In this document: positions 47,301-59,359 of the stretch, in pieces
Numbering within the stretch: position 1 is the first letter of the stretch
How the letters are laid out: each line of letters opens with the position of its first letter
Assembly: GCA_005784505.1 (NCBI GenBank)
Contig: VCAZ01000008.1
Span: 3,083,763-3,147,762, forward strand
Direction of reading: 5' to 3'
Length of the DNA stretch: 64,000 nt
DNA from: Bagarius yarrelli
Taxonomy: Eukaryota; Chordata; Actinopteri; Siluriformes; Sisoridae
The notes under the pieces: model-generated
Database searches by the model: none
Told to the model about the DNA's origin: nothing
Seen by the model: only the letters and a program-made list of their open reading frames with translations
Translations under genes and position numbers: made by a program

Positions 47301-50300
47301 AAAGTACTCACTTGAGTTCAGAAGACCTAAAAGCAAAAAGCAAGCGATAATAACCAAGTGTGCTAGGATGCAGTAATGATTTTACTAAAATATGGAGTTT
47401 ACAAGCAGATTGCATTTCTGCTATAGAAGATTTGGTTTGGTATTGAGATAATTAGCCGGAAAAGCTGTACAGAATAATAGCTCTATCAGCCAGCCGGCTT
47501 CAACAAGGCTTCTGGGTAATAAAATTGTATTTTAAAACAATGTCCAGTCAAGGCAGTTAAATAAGGGCACATACAACTGTATTGGCGAAATGGATTGTGC
47601 TTTGCTACCTTTTAAACTGTATCTATAATTGTCCTTGGGATGTAGCATAAAATATTTTTTAATGTAAAATTACAGGTGTCCAAGTTATAGACATATATAG
47701 AAAGAATTTAGGGAGGTAACAAATATCAATAGCAGCTACTGTGTTTGTGTTCTACTAAGACAGAAGAAATCAGTGGCAGGTGCACCTGCTGGGCCCCTGG
47801 GCAAGGCTCTTAACCCCAAATTGCTTAGCTGTATAAAAGAGATAAAAGCAAGTTGCTAGATAATGGCGTCTTTTAAATACCCTAAATAAAATACAATTTG
47901 CATGTTTTGCCGTCTCTTTGCCGTCTTGTATTCGTAGACATTCGTACTTCATAGACACCACTAGCAGCATTTGACAATTATTTAAGTATAGAATGAGTCA
48001 TTTTCATACATTTGATTTGATTTTACAAAGTTTAAAACTTTTATCTGTAATGGTAGGAAGGTCACATAAATAAAGCAGGAGACTTGTTTAGTTTATTGTA
48101 AGTTACTGAGCCCAGTAGCACTCACATAAATTAAAGACTGAAAGATGAACTTCTAATTCCTGCCTAGGAGTTAAATTTGAAAGACTTATATTTGTCTTTT
48201 ATAATAATAGTGCGAAAAATGTAATACCTTATGTTCATGTAACGCCAAGAGGCGAGAGCATTAAACCATTAAGCACACTGCCTTGTTAATGACGCTTCCG
48301 AAAATGAGAGCGGACCTCATTTATTATATACTAGAAAGGCAATGCTTGAATTAGTAAGAATGACTAAAGTGTAAATAAACTATAGCAGGGTAAGCCTATG
48401 TGACTCGGACTAATTTAACCCCTACAAAAGAGTATTTTTATTGCTTACTTTAAAAGAGCATGAGCAACTGTGCTATGTTGCAGTGTCTTACAGGTATGAC
48501 AATGTGGCGTCATTTTGATTTAAAATCCCAGGCTGTTTGGAATAAGGCAAACACTGTGCTGTTGCACCACCCGGGAGCCAAGGACCAAGCATTACAGGGT
48601 AACTGTAACCTGGATTGTTAAATAAATGAATGTGGTATTAAGTAATATGTTTAAAATGTACAATAACTGTAAATGAAATAATAACATTAAAAGTTTGTAC
48701 TACACCAGATTGTATCTTCTGATGCAGATGATTACAGACAGTGCCAATCCTCCACAAACAGGAGTTTGTAGTTTATCTTTAATGTCTGTGTAAATAAATG
48801 TGTCATAGTTATATTAACTACCTATGTACTAGTGTGTACTTGTGTGTGTTGGGTGGGGGTGGGGGGGGTTTGCGCTGAGCGTGTGTTTGAAAGTGGCTAG
48901 TGAATAAATGAAGCAACCCAGCAGTAGGTGTGATTGGCAGGTGTGCCTCAGCAGAGCAATGCTGTAAATAGCTCTTAGGGTTGGACTAGCATTATGGGAG
49001 AGACAGAACAACCTCGTCCTAATTAGCTAACGAATACATCAACACACACTGACACGCAACAGCAGAGGGAAAGCAAGAACAACGGGAAGTGAGACCTAAC
49101 CACAATAACATATATCTGCTAAAGGTCAAACCCCTGTTCAATAAGAAAATATAAAAAAAAGACAAGAAAGGGGCAATACTTGTGTTCAGAGCTCGGAGGG
49201 CTGCATTAGGACATGTTCACGACTATAACTTAACTTCATGTTAAATCTTTTTATCATCTGACTTTATTTATCTGATTAAAAACGCCGTTGCAGTCTGTCT
49301 CTGTAAATTTACCAAGCTTGTACAGCCCACTCTATCTCTTTATAGTAGCTGTGGGATGGATGGGACAGGCAGGACAGCCGTGACTCACAGCAAGAGTGAG
49401 CAAAAGAGCAAAAGGTACAGTGAGGGTCCATGTTGGACTTCAGCAGCATTCAGAACATTCAGAGCCTTTCACAGCTATATCCAGTCTGGCAGAAAGACAC
49501 AAGGGCACAGAGCACTCAGGACACACAACGGGAAGGAAGAATTAGAGAGGAAAAGGATAATTGGGGGAGTAAATACACAGGAAAAACACAAAAGCATAAA
49601 CCAAAACAGCCTTTTAAAAAAGAACAGAAAGTATATTTGGAATATGGAAAAAGAGACAGAATCAAAGCTTTAGATAATGACAGAATCAATAAAATAGTGT
49701 TAAACTATTCATGTTCATGCTGCACGAAATAGTGGACAAAAATGTTTTTATACAAAAATCCTACTCAGCATTTACATTAAAAAGTGTTGTGTCTTTGGTA
49801 AAAGGTGTATGATCGCAGACACACAGTGCTAGGAAGGTCACAAAGTTTTTTCAATCTAGCTAGACAGAAACCACAACTGAGTCGACTGAAGGTGAGACAG
49901 GGGAATTCAGGTGGCTTCTCACTCACTTCAGGCCTTTGCAGATAGGAACCATCTTCAAAACACATGCTTACTACTTTGTTTCATTACATACAACAAAATA
50001 ATATTGTAAAACATATTGTAACTGAAATGTCGAGCCTCTTCCCAAAACTGACTGAAGTATTTTACAAGGTTTAGGACACATGCGTCTTAGCAGGTTGAAA
50101 ACTGGTTAAAAGTCTCTTTACATCCCGATAGCAATCATTAAGCGGTCTAAATGTATTTACTGTACACTGTATGGTTTTATTATATTCTTTATTATATTCT
50201 TTATTTTATTATATAAGGCGTAGGACCAAAAAATGTCCGTTCTGTTCAAACATTATGACAGGCTTTCCTACCAACATATGTATGTACAGACCTAAACGAC

Positions 50301-51713
50301 AGAACACACATCATTGCGGTCACCTACTACATGAAAAAAAGGCTGGATCAAAACAGAGCAAAACATGAGTTAATATGGGTGTTACTCGTCTATGCGTCGG
50401 CTACATGAGTCAAAGGGTCTGAAAAATGATGTCATGTTGCAGTATTTCTTTTGGACAGGTACGAATATGGTGAGATTCGATTTTGGTGTTGGTTTTCATA
50501 GCAACGCATAGCTTATGCACGTTTGTGTACCTTTACGAATTTATGCAGCAGCTATGTTAGGTATTTTAGTACTGTTACTAACTGTATTATAAAGTTTTGT
50601 CACTGGTGAATGACATATGATGTATCATAGTAATGTCCTCTCTGGTCATCTAGTCTGTGTGTGTTTATGCGTTCAGGAGGCATGCGTTTGGATGGTGTTT
50701 TGCAAGGAAGGACAAACAATTTCCATGCTATCAGGTTACAGTTAGCATTTTTCAAGATGTCCTACTGCACCTTCAAATGAAACTGCATGTAAAATGGTTG
50801 TATTTATTGGAAAGAGAGAAACAGAGTTTTACTTTTATTGTGTTTAGCGGTGTAATAATTCTTGAAAATAAGAAATTAGATTTCATATTATGCTCATTGA
50901 TCCAAAGACAAAAAGTATCCAGAGACTCCTAAAGTCGGATAAAGATAGTAAATAAAAACGTCACTATTGCAGTGTGTGTGTAAATTATGCGCGTTTTGGA
51001 CACAATAAGCTCCAAACAACAGACCATTACATAAACACAGTTACATGTTACTGATTATTAATGTTTTTACATTTTAATGTTTTATAACAAAGAAAATAAA
51101 AAGATAATTTATAACAAAGACAAACTTTAATAAGACCTTAATTTACTCTTATTTTAGTGACTCCAAACAAAGAGATGTATTGTTGCCCTATTTGCCCTAT
51201 TTGGTTATTAAAACTGTGAATAAACCTTTACTCCAAACTACCTTTATTTGTTTGAGAAAGGGGAATAAGGGAAGAGTGTGTGTACTCTGTGTGTACTCTG
51301 TGTGTGTGTGTATGTGTGTGCATGTGTGTGTGTGAGCCCTGAGGTGTGAGCAGCAGCTGGTTGTACTGTTGGTCGTATGCAGATTCTAGCTGACAGATTT
51401 CTCTGCAGAAATATGCCTAGACAGATTTGTGTGTGTGTGTGTGTGTTTGTGTCTTCCTTTCACATTAGGAATATTTGGCAGACCCTTGGCATTCTTGTAG
51501 CAGCTAGAGTATTCCAAATCTAGAGCCCATCTGTGTTTCACATCACACCTCGTTCTCTCTCTGTCTTTAAATCTATCTCACTCTCTCCCTTTCTCTCTCT
51601 CTCTCTTTCTTTCGCGTTAAAAACACTCACACACACACAAAAAATACACACACACACCCACGCCTAATAAGTGGCCTCTCAAGGTCACTGCTATGAGTAC
51701 ATCTAGTATTCTA

Positions 51714-51756
<43 letters not shown>

Positions 51757-54700
51757 TTACACTCTATAATATAGCAAAGCCATGCTCTAGTGACCCTCTG
51801 TAGCTTGTTGCTCACTCAATCCCTCTGTCCCATCTTTCTATCCGTCTCAGATATTCTGTACAATTTTCAGTGTGTGTATGTGTGTATGTTTTCTTATATG
51901 TAGTGAAATATCTGCACATCCATGGGCCCAAATGCTATCTACTCCTAGAGTGCAGAATGTGCCAAAATGACACGGTTTATCTTCATTAGTCCTGAGAGCC
52001 ATCTCCAGCCATCTCTCCTTCTCTCTTTCTTTCTCTCACACACACACACACACACAAAGCTCAGAGCTACTCATACAGACACAGTTGTAACCTTTAGCTG
52101 AGACTAAACTGCAGAACAGAGCTCACATTATTGATGACCCCTATTACCCCTTAGAGTGGAGGAGGCCATAGGAGTCTTTTTGCTTTATACATCATTCTTC
52201 CTCTCTGCTCTCCATCTCTCTATCCTTTTATCTCTTACACATGAGGCACCATTCATTCACTAACTACGTTTTCCTGCACATTAGGTTTTCCATGCCATTG
52301 TGAATGAAAAGCTGAATAATGAGAAAAAAAAGGAAAAAAGAGTGAGAGAGAGGGAGAGAGAGAGAAAAAGAGAGAGAGAGAGAGATGTGCTGCGATGAGG
52401 GCATCTCTGTAAAAAGTATGCAGTGAGCAGCATCTTCTACACAGCAGTACAGAATGCAACCTCTTACACACACACGCACACACACGCACACAGGTCTATG
52501 GCGCATCAAGAAATGAGAGCAGCTCTTGAGACTGCAAAAGAAAGATGTATGAGTACAGTAGTGCGTCTGTAGCAGAAGGAAGACCGCTTTGTACATTAAC
52601 TAAATTAGAGCATGTGCTGTGCAAAGGGAAAAATGCAACCAAAAGCAATAATTACAAAAAAAAAAAACATTAGAGGAGAAAACAAAAAAATACTACAATA
52701 TAATTATGACAAAAAAAAGAACAGTATCATTAAAAATTAAAAAAACCTTATATCAGAGGTATGGCATAATAAAAAAGGGGGAAAGGAAAAAGAGCTCATA
52801 AAATTCCAAAAATGGGGTAGGAAGAGGAAAAATAATCAATTTAACAGCTATAGAACTCGTCTGAAAACGCATATTTCCATACTATATATTAGGTGAAATG
52901 TTCCCGGTTGATCTATTACTCCAGCCAGGAATTTTAAAGTATGCATATGATGCACACTTCACTTATCCCATCAGCCTACAAATGTGAATGAAAATATGCG
53001 AAATTGATGGAATGCATCGACTTTCAGTCATACCCTTAACCATACTATAAGAACATACTTGTTTAACTGTCAGGAAGTGCCAAAACAGACCGAAACATTC
53101 CTCAACCAAATTGCTGCAACTACCACACAACACAACGGAAATGTTTCAAGGGGACTCCAAAAAAGTGACAAACATGGCCAGATCTTGTTTATCATTTCTC
53201 AGGTCATTGTGCAATTCTGCAGATTATTTAGTCTAAAAAATACAAAAGACCAGACGATCAGGATAATGAAATAAACAAAGAAATGTACCTTTCAGTTTAC
53301 AGATAACACCGCTATAATACTAATAATAGCCTCGGAACAATAACCAGGTCCAAGCCGGAGTTGTCCATTTTTTGAGGTCCTTGACTATGCTTCTGTATTT
53401 TTGAGGATTTGTGGGTTAATTGTTCTTTTTCTTAATTGGTATTTGTAGCTTAATTGGTATTTTTTTACAACCTTGTTGAGCTCTCTCAGCCACCGTATCA
53501 CAGACTGTAGTCATGTCCAAATTTGTAACATGTGATAAAATATTTTGACAAAACATTATAATGTGTTTAGTTACAGTGCATTTCAGGGGAGTCAATTAAA
53601 AGAGTAAATAATAATAAATATTAATGGTATGTAAAGGCTTTCAGACATATAGTTAGGTCCTATGCAAATCTTAACCTCCTCTGATTCATTCCACGCACAA
53701 TTCATGTTTACTTCAATTCCAAACTGCTTCAGTAGGACTGGGGAGACAGAACCGATACTGTTCAACAAATAAATAAAATCTGTCAAATAAGCAAAAATCT
53801 GAAAGGAAGAATATTTTATGACAAATTTGCTAGACCATAACCCTTTAGCCATCTCTCTCTCTCTCTCTCTCCTTTTCTTTTCTCCTTTTCTCTTTAGTCT
53901 TTATTTTGCCATTCATTTTTAGTGCCTGCTCAGCTCACAAAGCACCTGACAAAAGCTCATGTCCACATTTTTGCCATTACAGCCTACAATTCCCAAAGTT
54001 CTGTTCTGAGGCCATTTGTCAACATAGAAGTCCCAGAACTAAACATTTCATTTTCACCAATCTAATAGACAAACAAGCCAAAGGCAGGGGTATCCCAAAA
54101 ATGTAGTATTGATGGACAGTATCCCACACTAATCTATCAGCCATGGAGAAGCGGTCTTACTGCTTTGGACGCTGATGTAGCTGGTGGAGTTATCCTTGCC
54201 CAGAGAGTTTTCAGCCACGCACGTGTAGTTCCCAGAATCCTCCAGTCTCACTTGGCTAATCTGGACCTTTGAGTGTTTCCTGAAAACAAAAGAGCAAAAG
54301 TAGGAAAGAAATCAAAGCATGTTAGTAAATTGTTTACAGCAACCTGATCATCTAATGATGCAACAACAGCCATCTTTTTTTTAGACTGCAGCACTGTTAT
54401 GAAAATAAAAGTAAAAAAATAAAGCAAATTATTTTTTCATTTAAAAGTGGCAACATGACCAAAGGATTGTGGACAGTCTAATGTCGTTCCCTGAGTAGGA
54501 AAAGTTATCTAGAAATGATCTGTATGCATTACAGTATTTCTTCACTGAAACTAAGGCTGCATAGATCTTTAAAAACTGACCTGTATCCAATATCTGCATT
54601 TACACTATACATACCCATAGTAGACGTACTGACCAAAAAAGGAAGTAAAAACAGCATTATAATCAATGAAGACGATGGACAAAGATAAAATGATTATTCA

Positions 54701-57466
54701 GTATTTTGCTTTCCACAACATCCTTAAAGGTCGGCAAAGCAATGCTCTATTTATGTAAAGAAAAAAGAAAAAAGCCCTTGTTCCAGCCTGAGAGAATGTA
54801 GCATTGATTGCTATGTTAGATGTCCTTGCCGTCATGCGCCAGTGTCTCCTATTTTATGACATAAAATTCGCATTGAAAATCCGATCAGTCTTCTTACATG
54901 GCAGAAGTTAATGCAGGTATCCAATTTATGTCAGATTTATTTGTACATGTGAATAAGCCCTAAAAACCAATCTAAAAGTATGAGAATCCATGTGCTTTTG
55001 CCTGCTTACATGATAGTGGGTTATCAGAGTTGGGTCACTTGATACATGCAGTGTAAATGTGGCCTAAGTGGCCCAAACACTGTTTAAGCATGACAAGTGC
55101 CTGTGCAAAAAGCCCCTGAACTCAGTAAAAACATGGTGTGTTATGATTGGAATGGGAGAACTTAAGTGCATTTCACAGAGCCCTGACCTCATCCTCACTG
55201 GGATACACTGGAACTGGAGAGAAAAGCAAACAGCAAAGACTTTTCAGTCTCATAATATAAGCAAAAGTGGTTAGGTCTGAGATTGAACCAAATTGACAAA
55301 TGATAGGACCATAAACACATATAACTGTAAATTATAGTCAATAATAATCTTTACTAATGACTATTTTAAGGAGCGCTCTGATGACCTTTTTTTACACTTT
55401 GCTGTTACTCTACGAAAGACCACTATGACTGCTTTGGGAATTTACAACGGACACACAATAAATCTCTTGTGCTGTGTATACATCTAATTTTATTCTCACT
55501 TCATCAGGGTATGTGTCTGCATGTCAGTAACACCACTTCAGTGTAAACGGCACACTACTCCAATACCCTTTCCTCCATCATAAAACATACACATCCTTGT
55601 ATATTACACATGGGAGCAGTATCCTGGCAAGCTTTTCTGATTCCTCTATAACAACAAATATCAGCACTTTGTCCACTGTAAGAAAGGGAAAGGTATTTAT
55701 AGTTTCACACCCTACTATAAACATAAATATCGTAAAATATCATAACGTACTTTTGAGCTCATTTTGTGGGGGTTACATATAATTTAAAAAAAAAACACAC
55801 ATTAATCATGTTATATTTTGAGTAATTTTTTGTATTTGCTGTTAATTTTTAACAACAATGCTATTTTAAAAGTAGTTGTGAAAACAATAAAACTGTCAGT
55901 AACCAAATTTACTGTTTGTGTGATTGTAGTGAATGCGATGATTTAAAAGTTTGGAAAAAAAATAAGGACATTTGGAGGTGAAAGCCAACTGATGAACATG
56001 CAGGGAGTCTGAGTCGACTTGCGGAAAACCCCACTGATAGTAAGCCGAGTTCTCACCCAGGAAGGTTTGGACGGCAGCCCTTTGCGTGGAATCATAATAC
56101 AGCTAAAAAAAATTTGTTTCCAAATATGGAAACAGTGCTAGAGCATCAAGGTGACTTAGTGGTTAGCACTGTTGTTTCACTGCAAGAAGGTCCCTGAATC
56201 GTACCCCCAGCAGGGGTCTTTTCATGTGAAGTTTTTCCTGTGCTTGCGTAGGTTTAATCAGAGTACTCCGGTTTCCTCCCACAGTCCAAAAGCCTGAATG
56301 TTATGTTAATTCATAATTCTTAATTTCCCATAGGAGCGAGTGTGAGTTCGTCTGGTTGTTTGTCTGTATATACCCCTGGATGTATATCTGCCTTTCCCCC
56401 ATTAACCTCTGAGATAAGCTCCAGCATCCCTATGACAATGATTAGGTATAAGCGCATATAGACTATAGATGGACAGATGAATTTAGGCTAACTATTTGTG
56501 TAATTGATTCCACATGCAATGAGCTCTGAATTTATGTCTAGGAAATCATATTGTGGGTGCTGATCAGCTTGCATGTTGTGGGTGCTAATAAGCTTGCAAC
56601 CTTTTATTAAAATGTATTTAAGCTTTAGCCTTTCTATGTTGTGCAAACAAATTTTTTTTATTTCATTAAATGTAAAAATAACTTTCCAAAATGTTTTTAT
56701 TTTGTCTAAATTTGGTTCAATTTATGACTAAATTTATTCAAATGAAAATTGCAAGTATAATATAGGTCATATAAATGTATACAGGTGTAAATATTTAGGT
56801 ACCGTAACCCCAAGTCACTGTGACGTCCAGTGCTGAGTAAGAACTAGGACATCCTCCAAGACTGTAGAGTTCTTTAGCTTCTCGCGTATGGAAAATACCA
56901 AACAGCACAGTTAAAGGGGACTCTGGGGCATAGACTAGGAGCCACTGGCCCATATAACTCTCGGCAGATCTTAAATATATATAGAACATTTTTTTTAAAA
57001 ACAGCTCTGTCAGGAATCCTTCTTTACTACAGGAGCACATTCATTTTTTTTAAATCAGAGCTTTTAAAAGAGTCTCATACAAAGTGACCTGTTTCTTAAT
57101 CTCCTGACTATCTGTATTTACAAACTAGGGCATCCCAGTGAAGAAGTTGGTAAAAATTTTATATTTGATGCGCCTGATACTAAGAATAGCTCCATATCTG
57201 TATGTGTGTGACTGAGTGCATTTTAATCTGTGTGTATCAATGTACAAGAGTGCAAGTGAGCTTGTGTGTGTGTGTGTGTGTATTTATATTGTATATTTCT
57301 TACTTGTTGGTTTTGATTTTGACATCTTTGCTCTTGCGGAGTTCACTTCCATCTTTAAGCCAGCGAAAGGATGGGCTCGGGTTGCCCTGCACCTCACACT
57401 TTAGGGTCACACGCTCATCCTCCCACACCCACTGAGAACGCATGGGCTTTACTTTCGGAGCTAATG
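31255..57466 (-). CDS. nrg2: Neuregulin 2, 3' part of gene (Ig domain to C-terminus), 10 exons
   Basis: Neuregulins are membrane-anchored EGF-family ligands of ErbB3/ErbB4. Exons in transcript order: 57304-57466 and 54161-54279 (Ig domain, with LKCEVQGNPSPSFRWLKDG and DSGNYTCVAENSLGKD); 43346-43466 and 38072-38130 (EGF); 36146-36169 (24-nt microexon); 34602-34704 (juxtamembrane, transmembrane); 33767-33896, 33168-33301, 32465-32680 and 31255-31891 (cytoplasmic). They join in frame to about 567 residues. The EGF domain has all six cysteines, from KCNETEKAYCVNGGDC to NQLSCKCP and NGDRC. The membrane helix is ITGICVALLVVGIVCVVAYC. YVSALTTPARLSPVDFH and the C-terminal DNAPL identify NRG2 rather than NRG1. 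The N-terminal exon and promoter lie beyond the right edge. A further 15-nt exon may sit at 47312. The teleost 2a/2b copy is not assigned. Confidence 0.94.
31892..34601. other. Short introns among the nrg2 cytoplasmic exons
   Basis: Four introns separate the five exons between 31255 and 34704. Beyond a minus-orientation SINE tail fragment at 32797-32870 they are AT-rich and featureless to my reading. Confidence 0.6.
32797..32870 (-). mobile_element. SINE 3'-tail fragment in an nrg2 intron
   Basis: Reverse-orientation tail (CATTTGGCAGGTGCCC, then GAGTGACTTACATTTATC) of the common SINE family; the head is missing. Confidence 0.6.
34705..38071. other. nrg2 introns flanking the 24-nt microexon
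   Basis: Two introns of about 1.4 kb (34705-36145) and 1.9 kb (36170-38071). They are AT-rich, with a poly(A)-rich run at 36491-36515. A (CAGA)n-type stretch (37994-38055) lies beside the second EGF exon. I looked for an alternative EGF alpha-type exon and did not see one. Confidence 0.5.
36146..36169 (-). CDS. nrg2: nrg2 24-nt microexon (HLGIEIM, beta1-type insert)
   Basis: This 24-base exon with a TTGGCAG acceptor and a GTATGG donor encodes HLGIEIM plus split codons at both ends. It sits between the second EGF exon and the transmembrane exon. It corresponds to the 8-residue HLGIEFM segment that separates beta1 from beta2 isoforms in neuregulin 1. Skipping it keeps the frame. It is therefore probably an alternative cassette affecting the stalk where ectodomain shedding occurs. 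Confidence 0.85.
38237..38316. repeat. (GA)n microsatellite upstream of the second nrg2 EGF exon
   Basis: About 80 bases of imperfect GA repeat on +, hence (CT)n in the transcript. It begins about 105 bases upstream of the acceptor of exon 38072-38130. Confidence 0.95.
39900..40470 (+). repeat. Unclassified dispersed repeat, copy 1
   Basis: Shares ordered similarity with 50090-50410. Both have a GGTCTAAATG[C/T]ATTTA word after a TTGAA..CTCT segment, then a block ending AATGTTCGG / AATGTCCGT and a later ATCAAAACAGA word. An embedded stretch (40086-40238, containing GGTTGCCAGATTGGACAG) also matches 1560-1670 in inverted orientation. Limits are approximate. Confidence 0.45.
40744..40850 (+). 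mobile_element. Possible hAT-type element end
   Basis: Starts with CAGGGGTGGCCAACC, a form typical of hAT terminal inverted repeats, followed by AAAGAGCCATTT and AGGAGCCACAAAGAC. No matching opposite end was found nearby. Confidence 0.35.
41338..41354. repeat. Poly(C) tract
   Basis: A run of about 17 C residues in an nrg2 intron. Confidence 0.9.
46090..46270 (+). mobile_element. tRNA-derived SINE with conserved tail
   Basis: Forward copy: head AAGTGGTGGCTCAGTG and TTAAGGTGTTGGACTGC, B-box-like GGGTTCAATTCCC, core TTGGGCCCCTGAGTAAGGCC, tail TGTAAGTCGCTCTGG with a decayed terminus. Confidence 0.75.
47312..47326 (-). other. nrg2: Candidate 15-nt nrg2 microexon between Ig and EGF exons
   Basis: On the minus strand a strong polypyrimidine stretch, CTTGCTTTTTGCTTTTAG, is followed by GTCTTCTGAACTCAA and a near-consensus donor GTGAGTAC. 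The 15 bases keep the phase-1 junction between exons 54161-54279 and 43346-43466 and would add SLLNS to the spacer between the Ig and EGF domains. The sequence shows the signals; use as an exon is inference. Confidence 0.4.
47771..47885 (+). mobile_element. 5'-truncated copy of the common SINE
   Basis: Begins in the core (CTGGGCCCCTGGGCAAGGC) and continues through TTGCTTAGCTGTATAAAAGA to the degenerate tail AATGGCGTCTTTTAAATAC. It lies 445 bases from the candidate microexon at 47312. Confidence 0.6.
50090..50410 (+). repeat. Unclassified dispersed repeat, copy 2
   Basis: Counterpart of the 39900-40470 repeat, in the same orientation. It contains AAGCGGTCTAAATGTATTTA and, further on, GGATCAAAACAGAGC. 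Divergence is high and the limits are uncertain. Confidence 0.4.
51290..52500. repeat. Microsatellite cluster
   Basis: Within 1.2 kb: GT repeats at about 51296-51335 and 51429-51448, CA repeats at 51720-51754 and 52037-52058, a GA-rich stretch at 52340-52385 and a CACG-type stretch at 52464-52495. The 78- and 110-codon minus-strand frames crossing it are repeat artefacts. Confidence 0.85.
54280..57303. other. nrg2 intron within the Ig domain
   Basis: A 3-kb intron splitting the Ig-domain coding sequence. It contains a DANA-like SINE (56146-56485). I recognise nothing else in it. Confidence 0.5.
56146..56485 (+). mobile_element. DANA/Mermaid-like SINE, diverged copy
   Basis: Head AAGGTGACTTAGTGGTTAGC, then GCAAGAAGGTCC, the body word GGTTTCCTCCCACAGTCCAA and TTTCCCATAGGAGCGAGTGT. 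The end is GCTCCAGCATCCC followed by a degraded tail. It is clearly related to 17782-18120 but more mutated. Confidence 0.75.
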
Positions 57467-57472
57467 CTACAA

Positions 57473-57527
<55 letters not shown>
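57473..57527. repeat. (GA)n microsatellite abutting the nrg2 Ig-exon acceptor
   Basis: About 55 bases of GA on + (CT in the transcript), starting five bases upstream of the acceptor AG at 57467-57468. It therefore supplies the polypyrimidine tract for exon 57304-57466. Confidence 0.95.
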
Positions 57528-57529
<2 letters not shown>

Positions 57530-59180
57530 TAGATAGCAGAAGCAGAACGTGACAAGTGGACAGGTTTGGGTGGAGCAGGAAAATTGATGGTGGCAAAGAA
57601 AGATAGGACAGCGGTATGAGAGGCAGATTGACAGGGGAAAGATAGAAAGAAATGTGTGTTGAAAGCATGATAAAGGATGGATGGATGAAACATGATGAAA
57701 TGGTACACAGCAAATCATTTACGAGATAAGATGGGAAAGGGAAGGAGAGTTAGAAAGAGAACAAGAAAAGGGAGAAAGTATAAAAGATTAATGTGTTTGA
57801 TAGAATAATCCATCTGGAAGCATAACTGTGAAAAAAAACAAGAGCAGTAATTCTAAGATAATCTAAAAAGTGAGAAAACTACAGTATTCTGAAAAGATAA
57901 TACCATTTAGTTGAAGTCAAACAGTTACTGTGAGTATAGTTATACAACTACACACACATTAACAACATTGATGCTTGCTCATTTGGAAATACCCGCCTAG
58001 ATTTGTAGACCGAATGTATGGATTAATATACTACTGATGTCTGGAACCTATTATAGGATTTCCTTTAGTTTAAAATATATTTATTATATCAATGCCGTCT
58101 TTACCAATACAGCATTTAATATCACACAATTTATGGCCCGAAATATGTGGACACATCTATAACTACTGCCCCAACTCCAGAACTCAATAATCATTTTGTG
58201 GTTGAAAGGGGAAGCACAATCTAAAATCTGGAATAGGATGTTTAAAAAACACATAGATGTGATAGTCAGATGCTTTAATACTTTTGTCAATATAATGTAG
58301 CACAAAGGTACATTTACAAAATTCTTTAAGAGTCATATTTTAGATGCCTTATAACTAAATGACAATACCAAGCATAACTTTAGTGGCGCTGTATATCTCA
58401 GATTTTATAATTTACATATAAAACGACAAAAAAAATGTATTTGAACAGATTTTTTTTTCTAATTCTAATTGCCGTTTATAGCTATACATCAGGTCCCTTT
58501 ACAGCAATGCATAAAAAATGCACAGCAACCTTGTTTCTTAACATTCCCATCATGAAGTTTCTTTTTTCTGAAAAGGAATAGTTAAACACACAGCTGTTTC
58601 TGCCTCAGGCTTTTCTTTACTGTAGGAATATAAGAGCTGATGCAGTGGGACCCAAAGAAGATATTACAGCTTTTCTCTTTGTCAACAACCCACAAGGAAC
58701 CTTCATCCGCTCTAACAAACTCACAAACACACCACGTATACAGACATACACAGATAGAAACCCGCTGCCACTTCCTTGTACCATGACATCATTTTATATT
58801 TCCAGAAATCCTTCTAAATATAAAACAATGTCAATACAACCAATTAAACAGTAAACAGTCCGTCAATGAGTCCCTTGTATTTTTGTCAGTTTTTTCTGGT
58901 GGCTGAGTGTAAAGCAGATATGAGACACTGCTAAATTCAATAGCAGATATTCTGGGACTGTTTTATTTGTCTCTCAATTTAAGTGCAGCTGCATTTTAAA
59001 CATTAATTACGAAAAAAGAAATATTCCATGGACTTTATGGCATATGAAACAGAAAATAAAGATGGTTCAATAAAATCTTAAACACCTCATTTTTTATTTT
59101 TGTCTTTTTTCATTTGTCATCTGCCTTTTTTATTTCATGACTACAGTTTGGCTGACAACACCACATGTTTGTGCATGCTA

Positions 59181-59359
59181 ATTTACATTTGCGGCATTTG
59201 GCAGACGTCCTTATCCAGAGCGACTTACATTTATCTCTTTTGTACAACTGAGCAATTGGGGGTTAAAGGCCTTGTTCAGAGGCCCAACAGTGGGAATTTG
59301 GTGAAGCTGGGAATCAAACCCCGATCTCCATCACTTTAACCACTGAGCTCCCACTTCCT
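59181..59359 (-). mobile_element. tRNA-derived SINE with conserved tail
   Basis: Reverse copy: GCATTTGGCAGACGTCCTTA tail on the left, core AAGGCCTTGTTCAGAGGCCC, head CACTTTAACCACTGAGCTCC on the right. The 79-codon frame over it is not a gene. Confidence 0.75.

Larger units (their letters stand above)
43467..54160. other. Large nrg2 intron between Ig and first EGF exon
   Basis: This 10.7-kb intron holds two copies of the common SINE, the candidate microexon at 47312, the second dispersed-repeat copy at 50090 and a microsatellite cluster at 51.3-52.5 kb. No other gene is recognisable in either strand; open frames up to 110 codons overlap repeats or lack family resemblance. Confidence 0.5.
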
